A DNA stretch of 64,000 nt, taken from NCBI RefSeq assembly GCF_014696065.1, contig NZ_JACJPL010000024.1, positions 1-64,000 of the forward strand, written 5' to 3'. The DNA is from Leptolyngbya sp. FACHB-261. GTDB taxonomy: Bacteria > Cyanobacteriota > Cyanobacteriia > FACHB-261. A program made the translations under genes and the position numbers. Shown here piece after piece: positions 46,090 through 55,682 of this stretch (positions within the stretch are counted from its first letter, which is position 1; the number at the start of each line of letters is the position of its first letter). The notes under the pieces are model-generated. The model had not been told where the DNA came from, ran no database searches, and worked only from the letters and a program-made list of their open reading frames with translations.

Positions 46090-46106
46090 GCCAGCATCTT
46101 GCTGGC
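46090..46106 (+). terminator. small hairpin before the YvlD-like gene
   Basis: The arms GCCAGCA and TGCTGGC (46090-46096, 46100-46106) with a TCT loop, followed by TTCT, could be a weak terminator for transcription coming through the repeat array. Confidence 0.3.
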
Positions 46107-46230
46107 TTCTGGTCAGCAGCAGACTTCTCCAGACCAGTAAGCCAAGTTCGTTCAGTTCTAGCGACCAGCACCAGAGTGGTACTATCCGGGCAAACCCCTC
46201 AAAGACTCACAGCAGTTCTTAGGAGGACTC

Positions 46231-46578
46231 GTGACCCACTTTCTCCTGACCTGGTTAGCTACGGCAGTTGCGCTCTTGATTACTGCCAATTTGGTTCCAG
46301 GCTTTAACGTCGAGAATCTAACTGCAGCCGCCATCGCAGCCGTTATTCTGGGCCTCGTCAACGCGATCGTTCGACCGATTCTGTTCTTGCTGACTTTGCC
46401 CCTCACTGTTGTGACCCTGGGCTTATTTCTGTTTATCATTAACGCGATTACGATCTGGTTCGCAGCAGACTTATCGCCTGGCTTCAGCATCGATGGCTTT
46501 CTGCCAGCCCTGCTCGGCTCGATTGTTTTAACGCTCGTCTCTAGCGTGTTGAACCTGTTAGTTGGAGCCGTTGACTAA
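46231..46578 (+). CDS. YvlD/DUF360-like four-TM membrane protein (phage-holin-like)
   Basis: 115 residues with four hydrophobic segments. LVNAIVRPILFLLTLPLTVVTLG and FGS-free LGSIVLTLVSSVLNLLVG match the phage_holin_4_2/YvlD family of membrane proteins. The GTG start 46231 has AGGAGG just upstream. Function is unknown; despite the family name no phage genes are nearby. A GC-rich hairpin follows. Confidence 0.78.
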   Translation: MTHFLLTWLATAVALLITANLVPGFNVENLTAAAIAAVILGLVNAIVRPILFLLTLPLTVVTLGLFLFIINAITIWFAADLSPGFSIDGFLPALLGSIVLTLVSSVLNLLVGAVD

Positions 46579-46596
46579 GCCCGTAACTAAGATTAA

Positions 46597-46615
46597 GGGC
46601 GGGGAGACCCCGCCC
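46597..46615. terminator. GC-rich terminator hairpin between convergent genes
   Basis: GGGCGGGG (46597-46604) pairs with CCCCGCCC (46608-46615) around an AGA loop, between the YvlD-like stop and the S9 peptidase stop. It probably works for both strands. Confidence 0.65.
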
Positions 46616-46653
46616 CTACAATTGATTGGGTTAGCTAGCTTGGCCAGCTCAGG

Positions 46654-48519
46654 TTAAGCAGCTTCGGCTCTGCCGCCCAAGTGTTTTGCCAAAAATTCTT
46701 CGGTTGCCGCGAAAAACTTCAGGCGATTCTCAGGCTTAGCAAAGCCGTGACCTTCATCGGGGAATAGCAGGTATTCCACTGGCAAGTTAGCCTTGCGCAT
46801 CGCGTCCACAATCTGCTCACTCTCCGCCTGTTTCACGCGGGGATCATTCGCCCCTTGACCGATCAAGAGCGGCTTTTTGATCTCCTGGGCCTTAAACAGC
46901 GGCGAGCGAGACTTAAGAAATTCCGCATTCTCAGTCGCACTGCCACCAATGCGCAACTCCATTTGCTTACGCACCGGCTCCCAGTAGGGTGGAATCGACT
47001 CCATCAGCGTGATCAGGTTGCTGGGACCCACAATATCGACGCCCGCAGCAAACAGATCCGGTGTGTAGGTCAAGCCCACTAGCGTGGCATAGCCACCATA
47101 GGAGCCGCCCATAATCGCCACTCGCGCTGGGTCAGCATAGCCCTGGTCGACTGACCACTGCACAGCATCGACCAGATCATCGTGCATCTTGGCAGCCCAT
47201 TCGCCATTGGCCGCGTTGGTAAAGTCTTTGCCAAAGCCAGTGGAGCCTCGGAAGTTCACCTGCAACACTGCATAGCCACGGTTAGCCAACCACTGAGCCG
47301 CCGCGCTGTAGCCCCAACTGTCGCGAGCCCAGGGTCCACCGTGGACATACAGCACCATCGGCAAGCCCTTGGCTTCCACACCTACTGGTAGCGTCAGATA
47401 GCTCACCAGGGTTAGACCATCGCGGGACTTGATCTCTACTGGCTGCATGGGTGCCAGAGTATAAGGCTCCAGCCTGGTGTTGTTCACAAACAGGAAGCTG
47501 GCGGTGCGGCTGGTACGGTCGTAGTGGTAGTAGCGGACCGGGCCATTATCCACGCTGTAAGCCACAATCCACTGCTGATCGCTGTGGTCGCGGCTGGTAA
47601 TTGAAAACTCACCGGGGCTAACCCTAGCTAGCGCATCAAAGTCAGCCTGAACTTCCGGATCTAACACCTGCCAGTGCTGCCGGTCATAGTCCACAGCTAC
47701 CGCTTGGATCTCGTGAGTATCAGGGTGAATCAGCACTCCATCGATATCAGCCCGCTCGTCGTGCGCCAGAGTCGTGGTTTCGCCACTGCTCAGATCTAAG
47801 CGTTGCAGGCGGGCAGTATTAGCGCCCTGGCTGCTCAAGATGTGCATGGCCTTGCCATCGCCGGTAAAGCTCACCGGGTTGCTGTTGGCGGAGTCATCCA
47901 GGCTCCAGCGCAGCACTTCGCGCCACTCACTCTCAACGCTGTCCCGGACTTTGAGGGCTTGTCCAGCATCCGGCGTATTGGTAAGCGCGCCGCGAATGGT
48001 GAATTCAGTGTCCGCCATAAAACCCAGCACATCGCCAGGATTTTCTGCCACTAGTGTAGATTCGCCAGTCCGCGTGTTCACGCGAAAGACATCATGCAGT
48101 TGCGGGTTACGCCCGTTATGAGATAGCAGGATCTCGTCAGGATAATCCCGATGCGTATCAACAATACGGGCCTGGACGTTTTCGAGCGGCGTGAGATCTC
48201 TGGTTTCTTGGCTAGCGAGATCGGTGGCGTAGACATGCCAGTTTTCATCGCCGCCCTTGTCTTGGATATATAGCACCTGGTCGCTGTTTTGAGTCCAGCC
48301 AAAGAAGCGAATGCCCCGGTCACGGTCGCGGGTAATGGGGCGGTCATCGTTCTGACCCAAGGTGCGAACCCATACATTCAATACCCCTTCATCGGGTGCA
48401 ATGTAGCCCAGCAGCTTGCCGTCTGGGGATAGTCGAGGGCTGACTCGATCTGGGTTGCCGAACAGGACCTCACGGGGAATTAGTGGAGGCAAAGATTGAG
48501 CGGGCGAAGATTGAGACAT
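46654..48519 (-). CDS. S9 family prolyl oligopeptidase
   Basis: Predicted 621 residues from ATG 48519 (the open frame to 48552 adds 11 residues without support). The N-terminal WD/beta-propeller domain (about 1-370) is followed by the alpha/beta hydrolase domain: LYVHGGPWARDSWGY, the nucleophile GGSYGGYATLVG, Asp in GANDPRVKQ and His in DEGHGFAKPEN. It cleaves short peptides, probably in the cytoplasm since no signal peptide is seen. The family also includes acylaminoacyl peptidases; specificity cannot be told. Confidence 0.9.
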   Translation of the reverse strand: MSQSSPAQSLPPLIPREVLFGNPDRVSPRLSPDGKLLGYIAPDEGVLNVWVRTLGQNDDRPITRDRDRGIRFFGWTQNSDQVLYIQDKGGDENWHVYATDLASQETRDLTPLENVQARIVDTHRDYPDEILLSHNGRNPQLHDVFRVNTRTGESTLVAENPGDVLGFMADTEFTIRGALTNTPDAGQALKVRDSVESEWREVLRWSLDDSANSNPVSFTGDGKAMHILSSQGANTARLQRLDLSSGETTTLAHDERADIDGVLIHPDTHEIQAVAVDYDRQHWQVLDPEVQADFDALARVSPGEFSITSRDHSDQQWIVAYSVDNGPVRYYHYDRTSRTASFLFVNNTRLEPYTLAPMQPVEIKSRDGLTLVSYLTLPVGVEAKGLPMVLYVHGGPWARDSWGYSAAAQWLANRGYAVLQVNFRGSTGFGKDFTNAANGEWAAKMHDDLVDAVQWSVDQGYADPARVAIMGGSYGGYATLVGLTYTPDLFAAGVDIVGPSNLITLMESIPPYWEPVRKQMELRIGGSATENAEFLKSRSPLFKAQEIKKPLLIGQGANDPRVKQAESEQIVDAMRKANLPVEYLLFPDEGHGFAKPENRLKFFAATEEFLAKHLGGRAEAA

Positions 48520-48647
48520 AGAGCAAAGCTGACACCAGACTACCTGTCTCAACCGTAACAGGACTCACTCAGAGCGAGCTGTCTGCTCACAGCTCTCTGG
48601 GATTCTTGATCCCCGCAGTTTGGTAAGGCAAAGCTGCTCTGAACCCC

Positions 48648-49952
48648 CTAGGGCAGCAGAGGCTCCTGGGCTGGTGTGGGCTGAGACATGGGACTCATAG
48701 CTGCTCCAGTCTCAACAGATGTAGTCGGTGTTTCCAGACCCGAAAGACCAGCCGGTTCGGCAGAACGGGGCTCAACATCCAACCGGGGTTGGGCTGAGAA
48801 TGAGGGCGCTGGGCTGGGCTGGCTGGAGCTTTGCACTGCGACAGGTTCCGGGCTAGCCGTCATGCTGGGACTAGGACTAGGCGTGGGACTGGGGCGCTCC
48901 GGGGCACTAATCGCTTCAGGCGCTGCAATTGAAGTTGGCACGGCGCTAGGAGCCAGGGTGGTAGGCATTGAGCCCAGAGGTGGCAATCTCAAATTGCCGG
49001 TGGGATTGGCAGCAGTGGGGGGTTGAGGAACAGGGAGTAGGTTAGTGGGTCGTGCTGTGGACAGTGGCGGCAGCGCGGCGGCGGGCTGGGACTGTAATAC
49101 AGTTTTCAGACGCGACAGGGCGCTGGACAAGTCTCCGGTCTGAGCTGCGGCTGCGAGATTCGGAGCACCAGCCGCCGCACCCACCGCAGGCTGAATCGGA
49201 GGTGGCAGTGGGCTATCACTGGCGAAACTGGTCTCAGGGGGCAAACTTTCAGGAGCGCTGGGTTGAGCGGTAGCTTCACTATCAGCAAAGGCAGCTTTGC
49301 TGGCATCGGGGTTAACAGCTGCCGCAGGCCTAGTTGGCGCCTGAGCCTCTGGTTGCTGACCGGAAAAGAGCATCCAGCTTCCTACACCAACCCCCGCCAG
49401 CAGAACAGAAACTGCTCCCACTGTTTTGAACAGGTCACCAGAGCGACCGGAACCAGCCTCGCTGGCGGCAGCGTAATTGAACTCAGACCTACCAGTTGCC
49501 AGCGAGTTGCCTAGGATGTCAATTTCCAGAGAGTGCAGGCGAATGGGACCAGACAAACTCGCCTCAGCGCCCGACCGGCCTGAAGCAGACAGTTCAGCAG
49601 CAGCAGTGCGCAAAGATAGTGGGCGATTGGTTGCAGTTTCAGGCTCAATAACCTCACCCGCAGCTGGCCTGAGATCGTCTAGCCGCAAGCTGTAAATGTA
49701 GGCGTTGCTGCCTGACTGCCGATTCTGAGGAGGAGCTGGAGGAGCCGGTTGGGTACGTTCCCGGGGAGGGGCAGCCGGGGGAGTAGCGACGGCGGTGGCG
49801 GAACGCAGGGGTTGAGGCATCGAAGGTGCCGGCCTACTAGGGCCAGAGCGAGAGGTAGCTGAGTCCAGACCAGGCGCGTTTGGGGTCAAGACAGAATAGG
49901 TGGCGGCTCTGCCAGACGTAGCCGTGTGATGGTTCTTCTCAAAAATATTCAT
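48648..49952 (-). CDS. Pro/Ala/Ser-rich single-TM protein of unknown function
   Basis: Predicted 434 residues from ATG 49952. The frame reaches 50036, but the first 28 residues do not look coding. About 160 residues of low-complexity Pro/Ala/Ser lead to one TM segment (TVGAVSVLLAGVGVGSWMLF). A long disordered Pro/Ala/Ser/Thr-rich tail extends to the C-terminus. No catalytic domain is visible. The composition suggests an envelope or septum scaffold protein. Confidence 0.5.
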   Translation of the reverse strand: MNIFEKNHHTATSGRAATYSVLTPNAPGLDSATSRSGPSRPAPSMPQPLRSATAVATPPAAPPRERTQPAPPAPPQNRQSGSNAYIYSLRLDDLRPAAGEVIEPETATNRPLSLRTAAAELSASGRSGAEASLSGPIRLHSLEIDILGNSLATGRSEFNYAAASEAGSGRSGDLFKTVGAVSVLLAGVGVGSWMLFSGQQPEAQAPTRPAAAVNPDASKAAFADSEATAQPSAPESLPPETSFASDSPLPPPIQPAVGAAAGAPNLAAAAQTGDLSSALSRLKTVLQSQPAAALPPLSTARPTNLLPVPQPPTAANPTGNLRLPPLGSMPTTLAPSAVPTSIAAPEAISAPERPSPTPSPSPSMTASPEPVAVQSSSQPSPAPSFSAQPRLDVEPRSAEPAGLSGLETPTTSVETGAAMSPMSQPTPAQEPLLP

Positions 49953-50036
49953 GCGATCCAGAAATACAGATAGGACATGAGGTGATCCAGATGCAAATAA
50001 GGCTCTGCCAGGGGCAAACTGGAGCGGCGGTCTCAA

Positions 50037-50363
50037 GTCAGGGGCTAACTTCTGTGGGTCGGGATCTCAAGCAGCTCTGAGTTATTACCGAGGGAACTAG
50101 GGCGTCCGTAATTTGGACGAGGGATTCATCGAATCATACTCAGTAGAATCTTGGTGAGGTGTGATCTCGTCCCTTGCCAATTCTGAATAAAACTCCATAG
50201 CAGAGCGTTTATCGTGAATTCTTAATCGGTATTCGTCTATACCAGAATGCCTCTAACTCCTTCCCGCTGATTGAAGGAGCTAGAGGCATTCTGGTAATGG
50301 TATATTTTGATACTGTGCTAGCCCTATTTGCAGTAGCTCTAGTTAGCTGAGGCTGTGAGCCTT
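50037..50363. other. intergenic region with a strong hairpin
   Basis: No gene seen. The main content is the long inverted repeat at 50241-50295, annotated separately. The remaining bases are AT-rich and featureless. Confidence 0.55.
50241..50295. terminator. 23-bp-arm inverted repeat, likely bidirectional terminator
   Basis: Left arm 50241-50263 and right arm 50273-50295 pair over 23 bp with one mismatch around a 9-nt loop. The right arm contains GAAGGAGCTAGA, also found in the perfect palindrome at 59198-59250. It lies downstream of the 88-residue gene (minus) and beyond the promoter side of the Pro-rich gene. TTTT follows within 15 nt on the plus strand. Confidence 0.6.
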
Positions 50364-50630
50364 TTACTTCCCTGATTTGTCTGTAGACTCCATTACTGGT
50401 TTTTTAGTTGCATTAGCGTTCAGATTCGGATTGACATTCTTGGGGTCAGGAGCGTTAGAGGTTGGAATATCAGTCGCCTCCGGGTCTGAAATGCTGTGAA
50501 TATGCTCTTCAACTGTGGTGTCGCTGGTATCACCAGAGTTAGTGGGGCCTTCTCCAGCTCTAGCGTTGCGGGACTTTTCAGCCATTTCTTGGGCACTGCC
50601 CGTCATGACTTCGTCTGTATCTTCTGGCAT
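50364..50630 (-). CDS. small acidic hydrophilic protein of unknown function
   Basis: 88 residues, almost no hydrophobic clusters: rich in Asp, Glu, Ser, Thr, Asn, predicted disordered. AGGGG precedes the ATG. Such proteins occur next to stress genes in bacteria, but no partner is adjacent here. Family not recognised. Confidence 0.55.
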   Translation of the reverse strand: MPEDTDEVMTGSAQEMAEKSRNARAGEGPTNSGDTSDTTVEEHIHSISDPEATDIPTSNAPDPKNVNPNLNANATKKPVMESTDKSGK

Positions 50631-50926
50631 TTCTAAAACCCCTTTTGTTAATTGCTGGCTTTATTGAGTAGCCACTTACGATGCAATCTACAAAAAACAA
50701 AGGGCTTAGCTATCATGCGCAAGGCAGACCTCCAGTCCGGACAAAATGGTTTTGCCTTGCGCCAACTCGATGAGCCATTTGGCTTCTAAAGTCGGCCCCC
50801 GAGCTGGTCAGAAGGCCCCATCGGCTCCCCAAACTGCGGCTAAACTGAAGAGGGTCCGGTGCAACGTTCGAACTGACCCTCGACAATGTGCGTGAGAATT
50901 TTTAGCTCTAGGGAGCCTGCTGGCCT

Positions 50927-52111
50927 ATGGCGCTGATCGAAACCAAAGCTGACCGCATGGTCATCAATCTAGGGCCACACCACCCTTCGACCCACGGCGT
51001 CCTGAGGCTGATGGTCGTTTTGGACGGTGAAAACGTGGTCGACTGTGAACCAGTGCTGGGATACCTGCACCGGGGCATGGAGAAGATTGCCGAAAACCGC
51101 ACGATGATCCAGTACCTTCCCATGGTTACCCGTTGGGACTACGGGTCAGCAATGTGGAATGAAGCAATCACAGTCAATGCGCCTGAGCAATTGGCAAATA
51201 TTCCCGTACCGCGACGGGCCAGCTACATCCGGGTAATCATGCTGGAGCTGAGCCGGATCGTCAATCACCTACTCTGGCTTGGCCCTTTCCTGGCTGACAT
51301 GGGTGCCCAAACGCCATTCTTCTACACGATGCGCGAGCGGGAAGCCGTCATGGACTTGTTCGAAGCGGCCACCGGTTACCGGATGGTCAACCAGAACTAT
51401 TTCCGGCTTGGCGGTGTTGCTGCTGACCTGCCCTACGGCTGGGTAGAGAAGGCCAAGGATTTTTGCACCTACTTTCTGCCTAAGGTCGATGAGTACGAGC
51501 GTCTGATTACTGACAACCCGATCTTCCGTCGTCGGATTGAAGGTATAGGCGTCATCTCCCGCGAGGATGCAATTAGCTGGGGTCTCTCTGGACCGATGCT
51601 GCGTGGGAGCGGTGTGAACTGGGATCTGCGCAAAGTCGACCACTACGAGTGCTACGACGACTTTGATTGGGAAGTGGCTTGGGAGACAGGCGGCGACTGC
51701 CTAGCTCGTTACCTCATCCGCATCAAGGAAATGCGCGAGGCAACCAAGATTACTATGCAAGCCCTAGAGGGATTGCCCGGTGGCCCTTACGAGAACCTGG
51801 AAGCTAAGCGCATTGCAGCTGGTCCCAAATCGGAGTGGAACAGCTTCGATTATCAATTCATCAGTAAGAAGCCCGCACCGACCTTCAAGGTGCCTAAAGG
51901 CGAACACTATGTGCGTTTAGAAAGCCCTAAAGGTGAGTTGGGAATTTATCTGGTGGGTGAAGACCATGTCTTCCCCTGGCGCTGGAAAATTCGTCCACCC
52001 GGATTTGTGAATTTGCAAGTGTTGCCTGAATTGGTACGCGGCATGAAAGTGGCCGACATTATGGTGATTCTCGGCAGCATCGACATCATCATGGGTGAAG
52101 TTGACCGTTAG
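50927..52111 (+). CDS. ndhH: NDH-1 subunit H (complex I 49-kDa/NuoD homologue)
   Basis: 394 residues. [67 protein letters not shown] and the C-terminal [11 protein letters not shown] are complex I 49-kDa signatures. It sits at the quinone-binding end of the peripheral arm of the thylakoid NDH-1 complex, used in respiration and cyclic electron flow. Arg69 in MVTRWDYG aligns, from memory, with the residue that NDUFAF7 methylates in the mitochondrial homologue. ndhK follows 52 bp downstream. Confidence 0.97.
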   Translation: MALIETKADRMVINLGPHHPSTHGVLRLMVVLDGENVVDCEPVLGYLHRGMEKIAENRTMIQYLPMVTRWDYGSAMWNEAITVNAPEQLANIPVPRRASYIRVIMLELSRIVNHLLWLGPFLADMGAQTPFFYTMREREAVMDLFEAATGYRMVNQNYFRLGGVAADLPYGWVEKAKDFCTYFLPKVDEYERLITDNPIFRRRIEGIGVISREDAISWGLSGPMLRGSGVNWDLRKVDHYECYDDFDWEVAWETGGDCLARYLIRIKEMREATKITMQALEGLPGGPYENLEAKRIAAGPKSEWNSFDYQFISKKPAPTFKVPKGEHYVRLESPKGELGIYLVGEDHVFPWRWKIRPPGFVNLQVLPELVRGMKVADIMVILGSIDIIMGEVDR

Positions 52112-52163
52112 ATTTCGGCCCGAATTTTGACATTGCACTGCTGTTTGTACAAACCTCAAAATT

Positions 52164-52955
52164 ATGCCTCCCGAGCCCTCGGTTCCGAGTACCCTAACAA
52201 ACCTGCAAAATCAGGACTTGCTGCAATATCCAATCGAGGATCCCTCGCAAAAACTGCTTTTTCCCAGTGAGAGACCTGAAGTCACGCAGGAATTGTCAAA
52301 CAACGTCATTCTGACGACTGTTAACGACCTCTACAACTGGGCACGGCTGTCGAGCATCTACCCGCTGCTGTTCGGTACTGCCTGTTGCTTTATCGAGTTC
52401 GCGGCGCTGATCGGCTCGCGTTTCGATATCGAGCGCTTCGCGATGATCCCCCGAGCTACGCCCCGTCAGGCTGACTTGATCATCACAGCGGGGACGATCA
52501 CCATGAAAATGGCTCCAGCTCTGGTGCGTCTCTACGAGCAAATGCCTGAGCCTAAGTATGTACTGGCAATGGGCGCTTGCACGATCACAGCTGGTATGTT
52601 CAGCGTTGATTCCTACGCAGCAGTGCGCGGTGTAGACAAACTGATGCCGGTCGATGCCTATATCCCCGGCTGCCCCCCCCGTCCGGAAGCGATTATCGAC
52701 GCAATTATCAAGCTGCGCAAAAAGATCGCGACTGAAGACATTCGGGAGCGCGGTCGGCAGGGACAAACTCACCGCTACTACAGCACGACCCACCAGATGA
52801 AGCCAGTCCCTGACATCATTACTGGTACCTATTTGGAAGCAGCGACACGCATCAATCCGCCTAAGGAATTGGTTGAGTCGGGCATTCCTCTACCGGTGTT
52901 GCAAGCGGCAGAACGTGAGAAAGAAGCTCTGCGACGTAACGGCCAAACTTCATAG
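52164..52955 (+). CDS. ndhK: NDH-1 subunit K (complex I PSST/NuoB homologue), possibly a diverged paralogue
   Basis: 263 residues. Cluster N2 ligands are present: [18 protein letters not shown] (two Cys), [10 protein letters not shown] and [11 protein letters not shown]. Compared with the NdhK sequences I recall (SSLWPMLYGTACC, FGLVPRSSPRQ, SVDSPTAVRG), this one has [24 protein letters not shown] and [10 protein letters not shown]. It is also not in the usual ndhC-ndhK-ndhJ operon but follows ndhH. It may be a second, specialised ndhK, or a rearranged sole copy. Its stop overlaps the convergent MidA-like stop by 6 nt. Confidence 0.9.
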   Translation: MPPEPSVPSTLTNLQNQDLLQYPIEDPSQKLLFPSERPEVTQELSNNVILTTVNDLYNWARLSSIYPLLFGTACCFIEFAALIGSRFDIERFAMIPRATPRQADLIITAGTITMKMAPALVRLYEQMPEPKYVLAMGACTITAGMFSVDSYAAVRGVDKLMPVDAYIPGCPPRPEAIIDAIIKLRKKIATEDIRERGRQGQTHRYYSTTHQMKPVPDIITGTYLEAATRINPPKELVESGIPLPVLQAAEREKEALRRNGQTS

Positions 52956-54167
52956 AGGCACACTGAGTCCTCTCAAGGAGCGCCCGTTTTCTGCGGCTGT
53001 GAGTCCTTTGCTCTGTACCAAGACACCAAAGTTACCCAGGCCATTGGGATTAACCAAGAGTTGTAGGGACTGCCGACGTTGCAGTTGCTCCTGCAACTCT
53101 TGATTAGTTTTGGGAGACAAATTATGCAAAGCATTGAGTCGGTCACATAGCCCTAGCGCTGTGAGAAAAAAGCCCTGCTGCGTCAAGCCAACCAGCTCTA
53201 AATCACAGCGTTCACCGTAGCGTTCTAAGGCGGTGAAATTGGCATGAGCGGTTAAATCCTGACACCCGACATGCTGGTAGGGATTGTCGTTGGCAGTGTG
53301 ACGGTAGTAGCACAGCAAAGTGCCGGTTGAGCGTCTGGGACTGTAATAGTGTCGGGCGTCATAACCGTAGTCAATGGTGACTAGGTAGCCGCGCTGTAGA
53401 CGCTCAGCAACCGCACTCAACCAATCAAGGGCAGCAAGATTAACCTCAGTGCGATAGCCATCAATGTATTGCTCTGAATTTAAATCAATGCCAATCATTC
53501 CAAAATATTGGCCCAGGCGGGAAGTCGAGGGTTCGCCTAGAACTTCTTGAAACCCTTTTCCCTCGGCGGCAAGGGTGACGTAGACTTCTTGAAGTTGCCC
53601 TTGGTTCAGCACGACTTGGTGTACCGGCAGAGCATCAACCAGCTCGTTAGAGAAAAAGCAGCCGGTGATCGAAGCTGGAGCCAAATCTTCTAAATTGCAC
53701 CAGCGTAAACGCCCCCATTGTTGCACAAAGGCGTTTAAACGCTGCTGTTGTTCTGCAATCAGACCAGCCGCTTTTTCAATGATGATGTAATTTAGACTGG
53801 CAAAAAAATCGGGATGATTGCGGTTGGCATAGCGCAGCAAATCGCCGGTCAGAATTCCTTGTCCTGCCCCCATTTCCACCAAAGTGAAAGGCTGCGGCTT
53901 GCCCAGGTTTTGCCAGATATCTACAAATTGTTCGGCCAGTAATTCACCAAAATCAGCGCTGAGATGGGGAGAGGTTAGAAAATCACCCGTGACACCAATA
54001 TCAGCTCTGTTGACAGCGTAATAACCATGCTGAGGCTCGTACAAAGCCAGCTCCATATATTCAGCAAAGGTAAGGCGCTGCTGAGGGCTGTTGGCAATGC
54101 GTTGAGCAATTAACTCACACAGAGCTACATCGCTATCATCAAGAGCATCTAGGAACGGCTTAGACAT
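52950..54167 (-). CDS. MidA/NDUFAF7-family SAM-dependent methyltransferase
   Basis: 405 residues. Methyltransferase motif I is [18 protein letters not shown], and [20 protein letters not shown] plus [18 protein letters not shown] are MidA hallmarks. Family members methylate Arg in the complex I 49-kDa subunit in mitochondria (NDUFAF7), enabling assembly. Here the gene converges on ndhH-ndhK, the 49-kDa and PSST homologues, overlapping the ndhK 3' end. That suggests a role in cyanobacterial NDH-1 assembly, but this is inference. Confidence 0.88.
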   Translation of the reverse strand: MSKPFLDALDDSDVALCELIAQRIANSPQQRLTFAEYMELALYEPQHGYYAVNRADIGVTGDFLTSPHLSADFGELLAEQFVDIWQNLGKPQPFTLVEMGAGQGILTGDLLRYANRNHPDFFASLNYIIIEKAAGLIAEQQQRLNAFVQQWGRLRWCNLEDLAPASITGCFFSNELVDALPVHQVVLNQGQLQEVYVTLAAEGKGFQEVLGEPSTSRLGQYFGMIGIDLNSEQYIDGYRTEVNLAALDWLSAVAERLQRGYLVTIDYGYDARHYYSPRRSTGTLLCYYRHTANDNPYQHVGCQDLTAHANFTALERYGERCDLELVGLTQQGFFLTALGLCDRLNALHNLSPKTNQELQEQLQRRQSLQLLVNPNGLGNFGVLVQSKGLTAAENGRSLRGLSVPL

Positions 54168-54546
54168 GTATATCTATATCGAGCTGTTTTTGGTTTTAGC
54201 TTAGAGTGCTTAAGAGTTCTAGCGAGATTCTCAGAGTTCTTATCAAGACTAGCGCCTGGTTATCGTAACGAAAAGAGTAGAAGTCTGTATACAGGTAGAG
54301 GTTGTCTCTCCCTTAATACTCTAGCGGAATTAGCCAGTCACTTCTTGGGGGCGCTCATAAGGTACTTTCCTCTCGGCTTAGAACCTCAGAACAGAGTCTA
54401 GAGAATAGAGCCCAACGAAAGACGCTAAGAAGAACACAAGTGTACATCTACCGACCGGGTGAAGTAATTGAATTTCAGGCAGTTTATCAGTAGTAAAAAT
54501 ACGGCTTGATCTCTCCGAGCACTGACAAGCGTCAATAGGAATTTCT
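54168..54546 (+). other. intergenic region before the stress-like cluster
   Basis: 379 bp with no gene. It should hold the promoters of the MidA-like gene (minus) and of the DJ-1/ferritin-like operon (plus). I see no assigned operator or strong hairpin. AGGA precedes the ATG at 54547. Confidence 0.5.
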
Positions 54547-55653
54547 ATGTCAGTTACTTTAAATTCAACTCACAAGCCACGAGTTGCGATCTTAATTGAA
54601 GAAAAAGTAGAGGATGCCGAGTTTCGGGTTCCCCACACAGCGCTCACCAAAGCAGGCGCAGAAGTAGTGGTTTTAGGCCCTCGCATGAACGAGGAATATC
54701 AGGGCAAGCAGGGCAAAGTCTCCGTCAAAGCTGACGGCACTACCACTGAGGCTCGGGCCAAGGATTTCGATGCAGTGATCATCCCCGGTGGCATGGCTCC
54801 GGACCGCATGCGCACCAACTTAAAAACGGTGCGATTTGTCCAAGACGCCGTTGCCCAGAACAAGCTGGTTGCTGCCATTTGTCATGGCCCCCAAGTCTTA
54901 ATCGAAGGCGATCTATTGCAGGGCAGACGCATCACTGGCTTCTATTCGATTCGCAAAGATATTCAGAACGCAGGCGCGGAGTTTATCGACGAATCCTTAG
55001 TCATTGACGGTAACTTACTCACCTCGCGTCGTCCTGGCGATTTACCTGTCTTTACCACTGCTATTCTCAACCGCCTCGGTCTAACTGTGCCTGATACCAC
55101 CCTGCCTGAAGAAAACGACCGCGACGCTGGTTGGTGGAAACTGGGCGAAGAATGGGGTGGCTCCACAAAGAGCGAAATCGTCAGTGCCATCAATACCGGT
55201 CTAGCTGGTGAGCGTTATGGCCTGGAAGCCTTTGAGCACTACGAACAACGGGCTACCGATTCAGAACTGCGAGCAGCCTGCCGCGAGATTTGTGCTCAGA
55301 AACAGCAGCACATCCGACGGCTTGAAGCTCGTCTGGGTGTCCTGGGCGAATCGATATCTCTGCAAGCCGCCGCTAGCGGTGCCTACGCCACACTCAAGAA
55401 CTGGGTGCAATCCTCAGGCGATGACATAAGCCTCCTGCGGCGAGCCCTAGGGGATTTGCAGACTGGCGTAGTTGATACCTACAACCTGCGCAACCAGCTT
55501 ACAGATCCGGCTACCACCGAGATTTTTGCTGACATGGAGGTCGATATCGCCCGTAGCGAGCAGCGAATTGCCGATATCTACCATGCCCTCGTCGGTTCGG
55601 GTGGCACGGCCAAACCACCACAGCCCACGACTGGTGCGGCTGTTAATGCCTAA
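54547..55653 (+). CDS. DJ-1/PfpI-family protein fused to a ferritin-like helical domain
   Basis: 368 residues. The N-terminal domain (about 1-185) is DJ-1/PfpI: VAILIEEKVEDAEFRVP with the acidic partner, and AAICHGPQVLIEGDLLQG with the nucleophile Cys. The C-terminal domain (about 200-360) is all-helical, with GLAGERYGLEAFEHYEQRA and ICAQKQQHIRRLEARLGVLG. That resembles the DUF2383/PA2169 or ferritin-like four-helix bundle. DJ-1 proteins handle methylglyoxal or damaged proteins. The fusion is unusual. It opens a five-gene operon-like run and is followed after 29 bp by the SRPBCC gene. Confidence 0.8.
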   Translation: MSVTLNSTHKPRVAILIEEKVEDAEFRVPHTALTKAGAEVVVLGPRMNEEYQGKQGKVSVKADGTTTEARAKDFDAVIIPGGMAPDRMRTNLKTVRFVQDAVAQNKLVAAICHGPQVLIEGDLLQGRRITGFYSIRKDIQNAGAEFIDESLVIDGNLLTSRRPGDLPVFTTAILNRLGLTVPDTTLPEENDRDAGWWKLGEEWGGSTKSEIVSAINTGLAGERYGLEAFEHYEQRATDSELRAACREICAQKQQHIRRLEARLGVLGESISLQAAASGAYATLKNWVQSSGDDISLLRRALGDLQTGVVDTYNLRNQLTDPATTEIFADMEVDIARSEQRIADIYHALVGSGGTAKPPQPTTGAAVNA

Positions 55654-55682
55654 GACCTTTTAAGAAGCTTGGAGACAAGGCA

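Noticed and set aside
46231-46578. Possible prophage because of phage-holin-like annotation
   Set aside because: YvlD-type membrane proteins carry this family name, and no phage structural, integrase or lysis gene is nearby.
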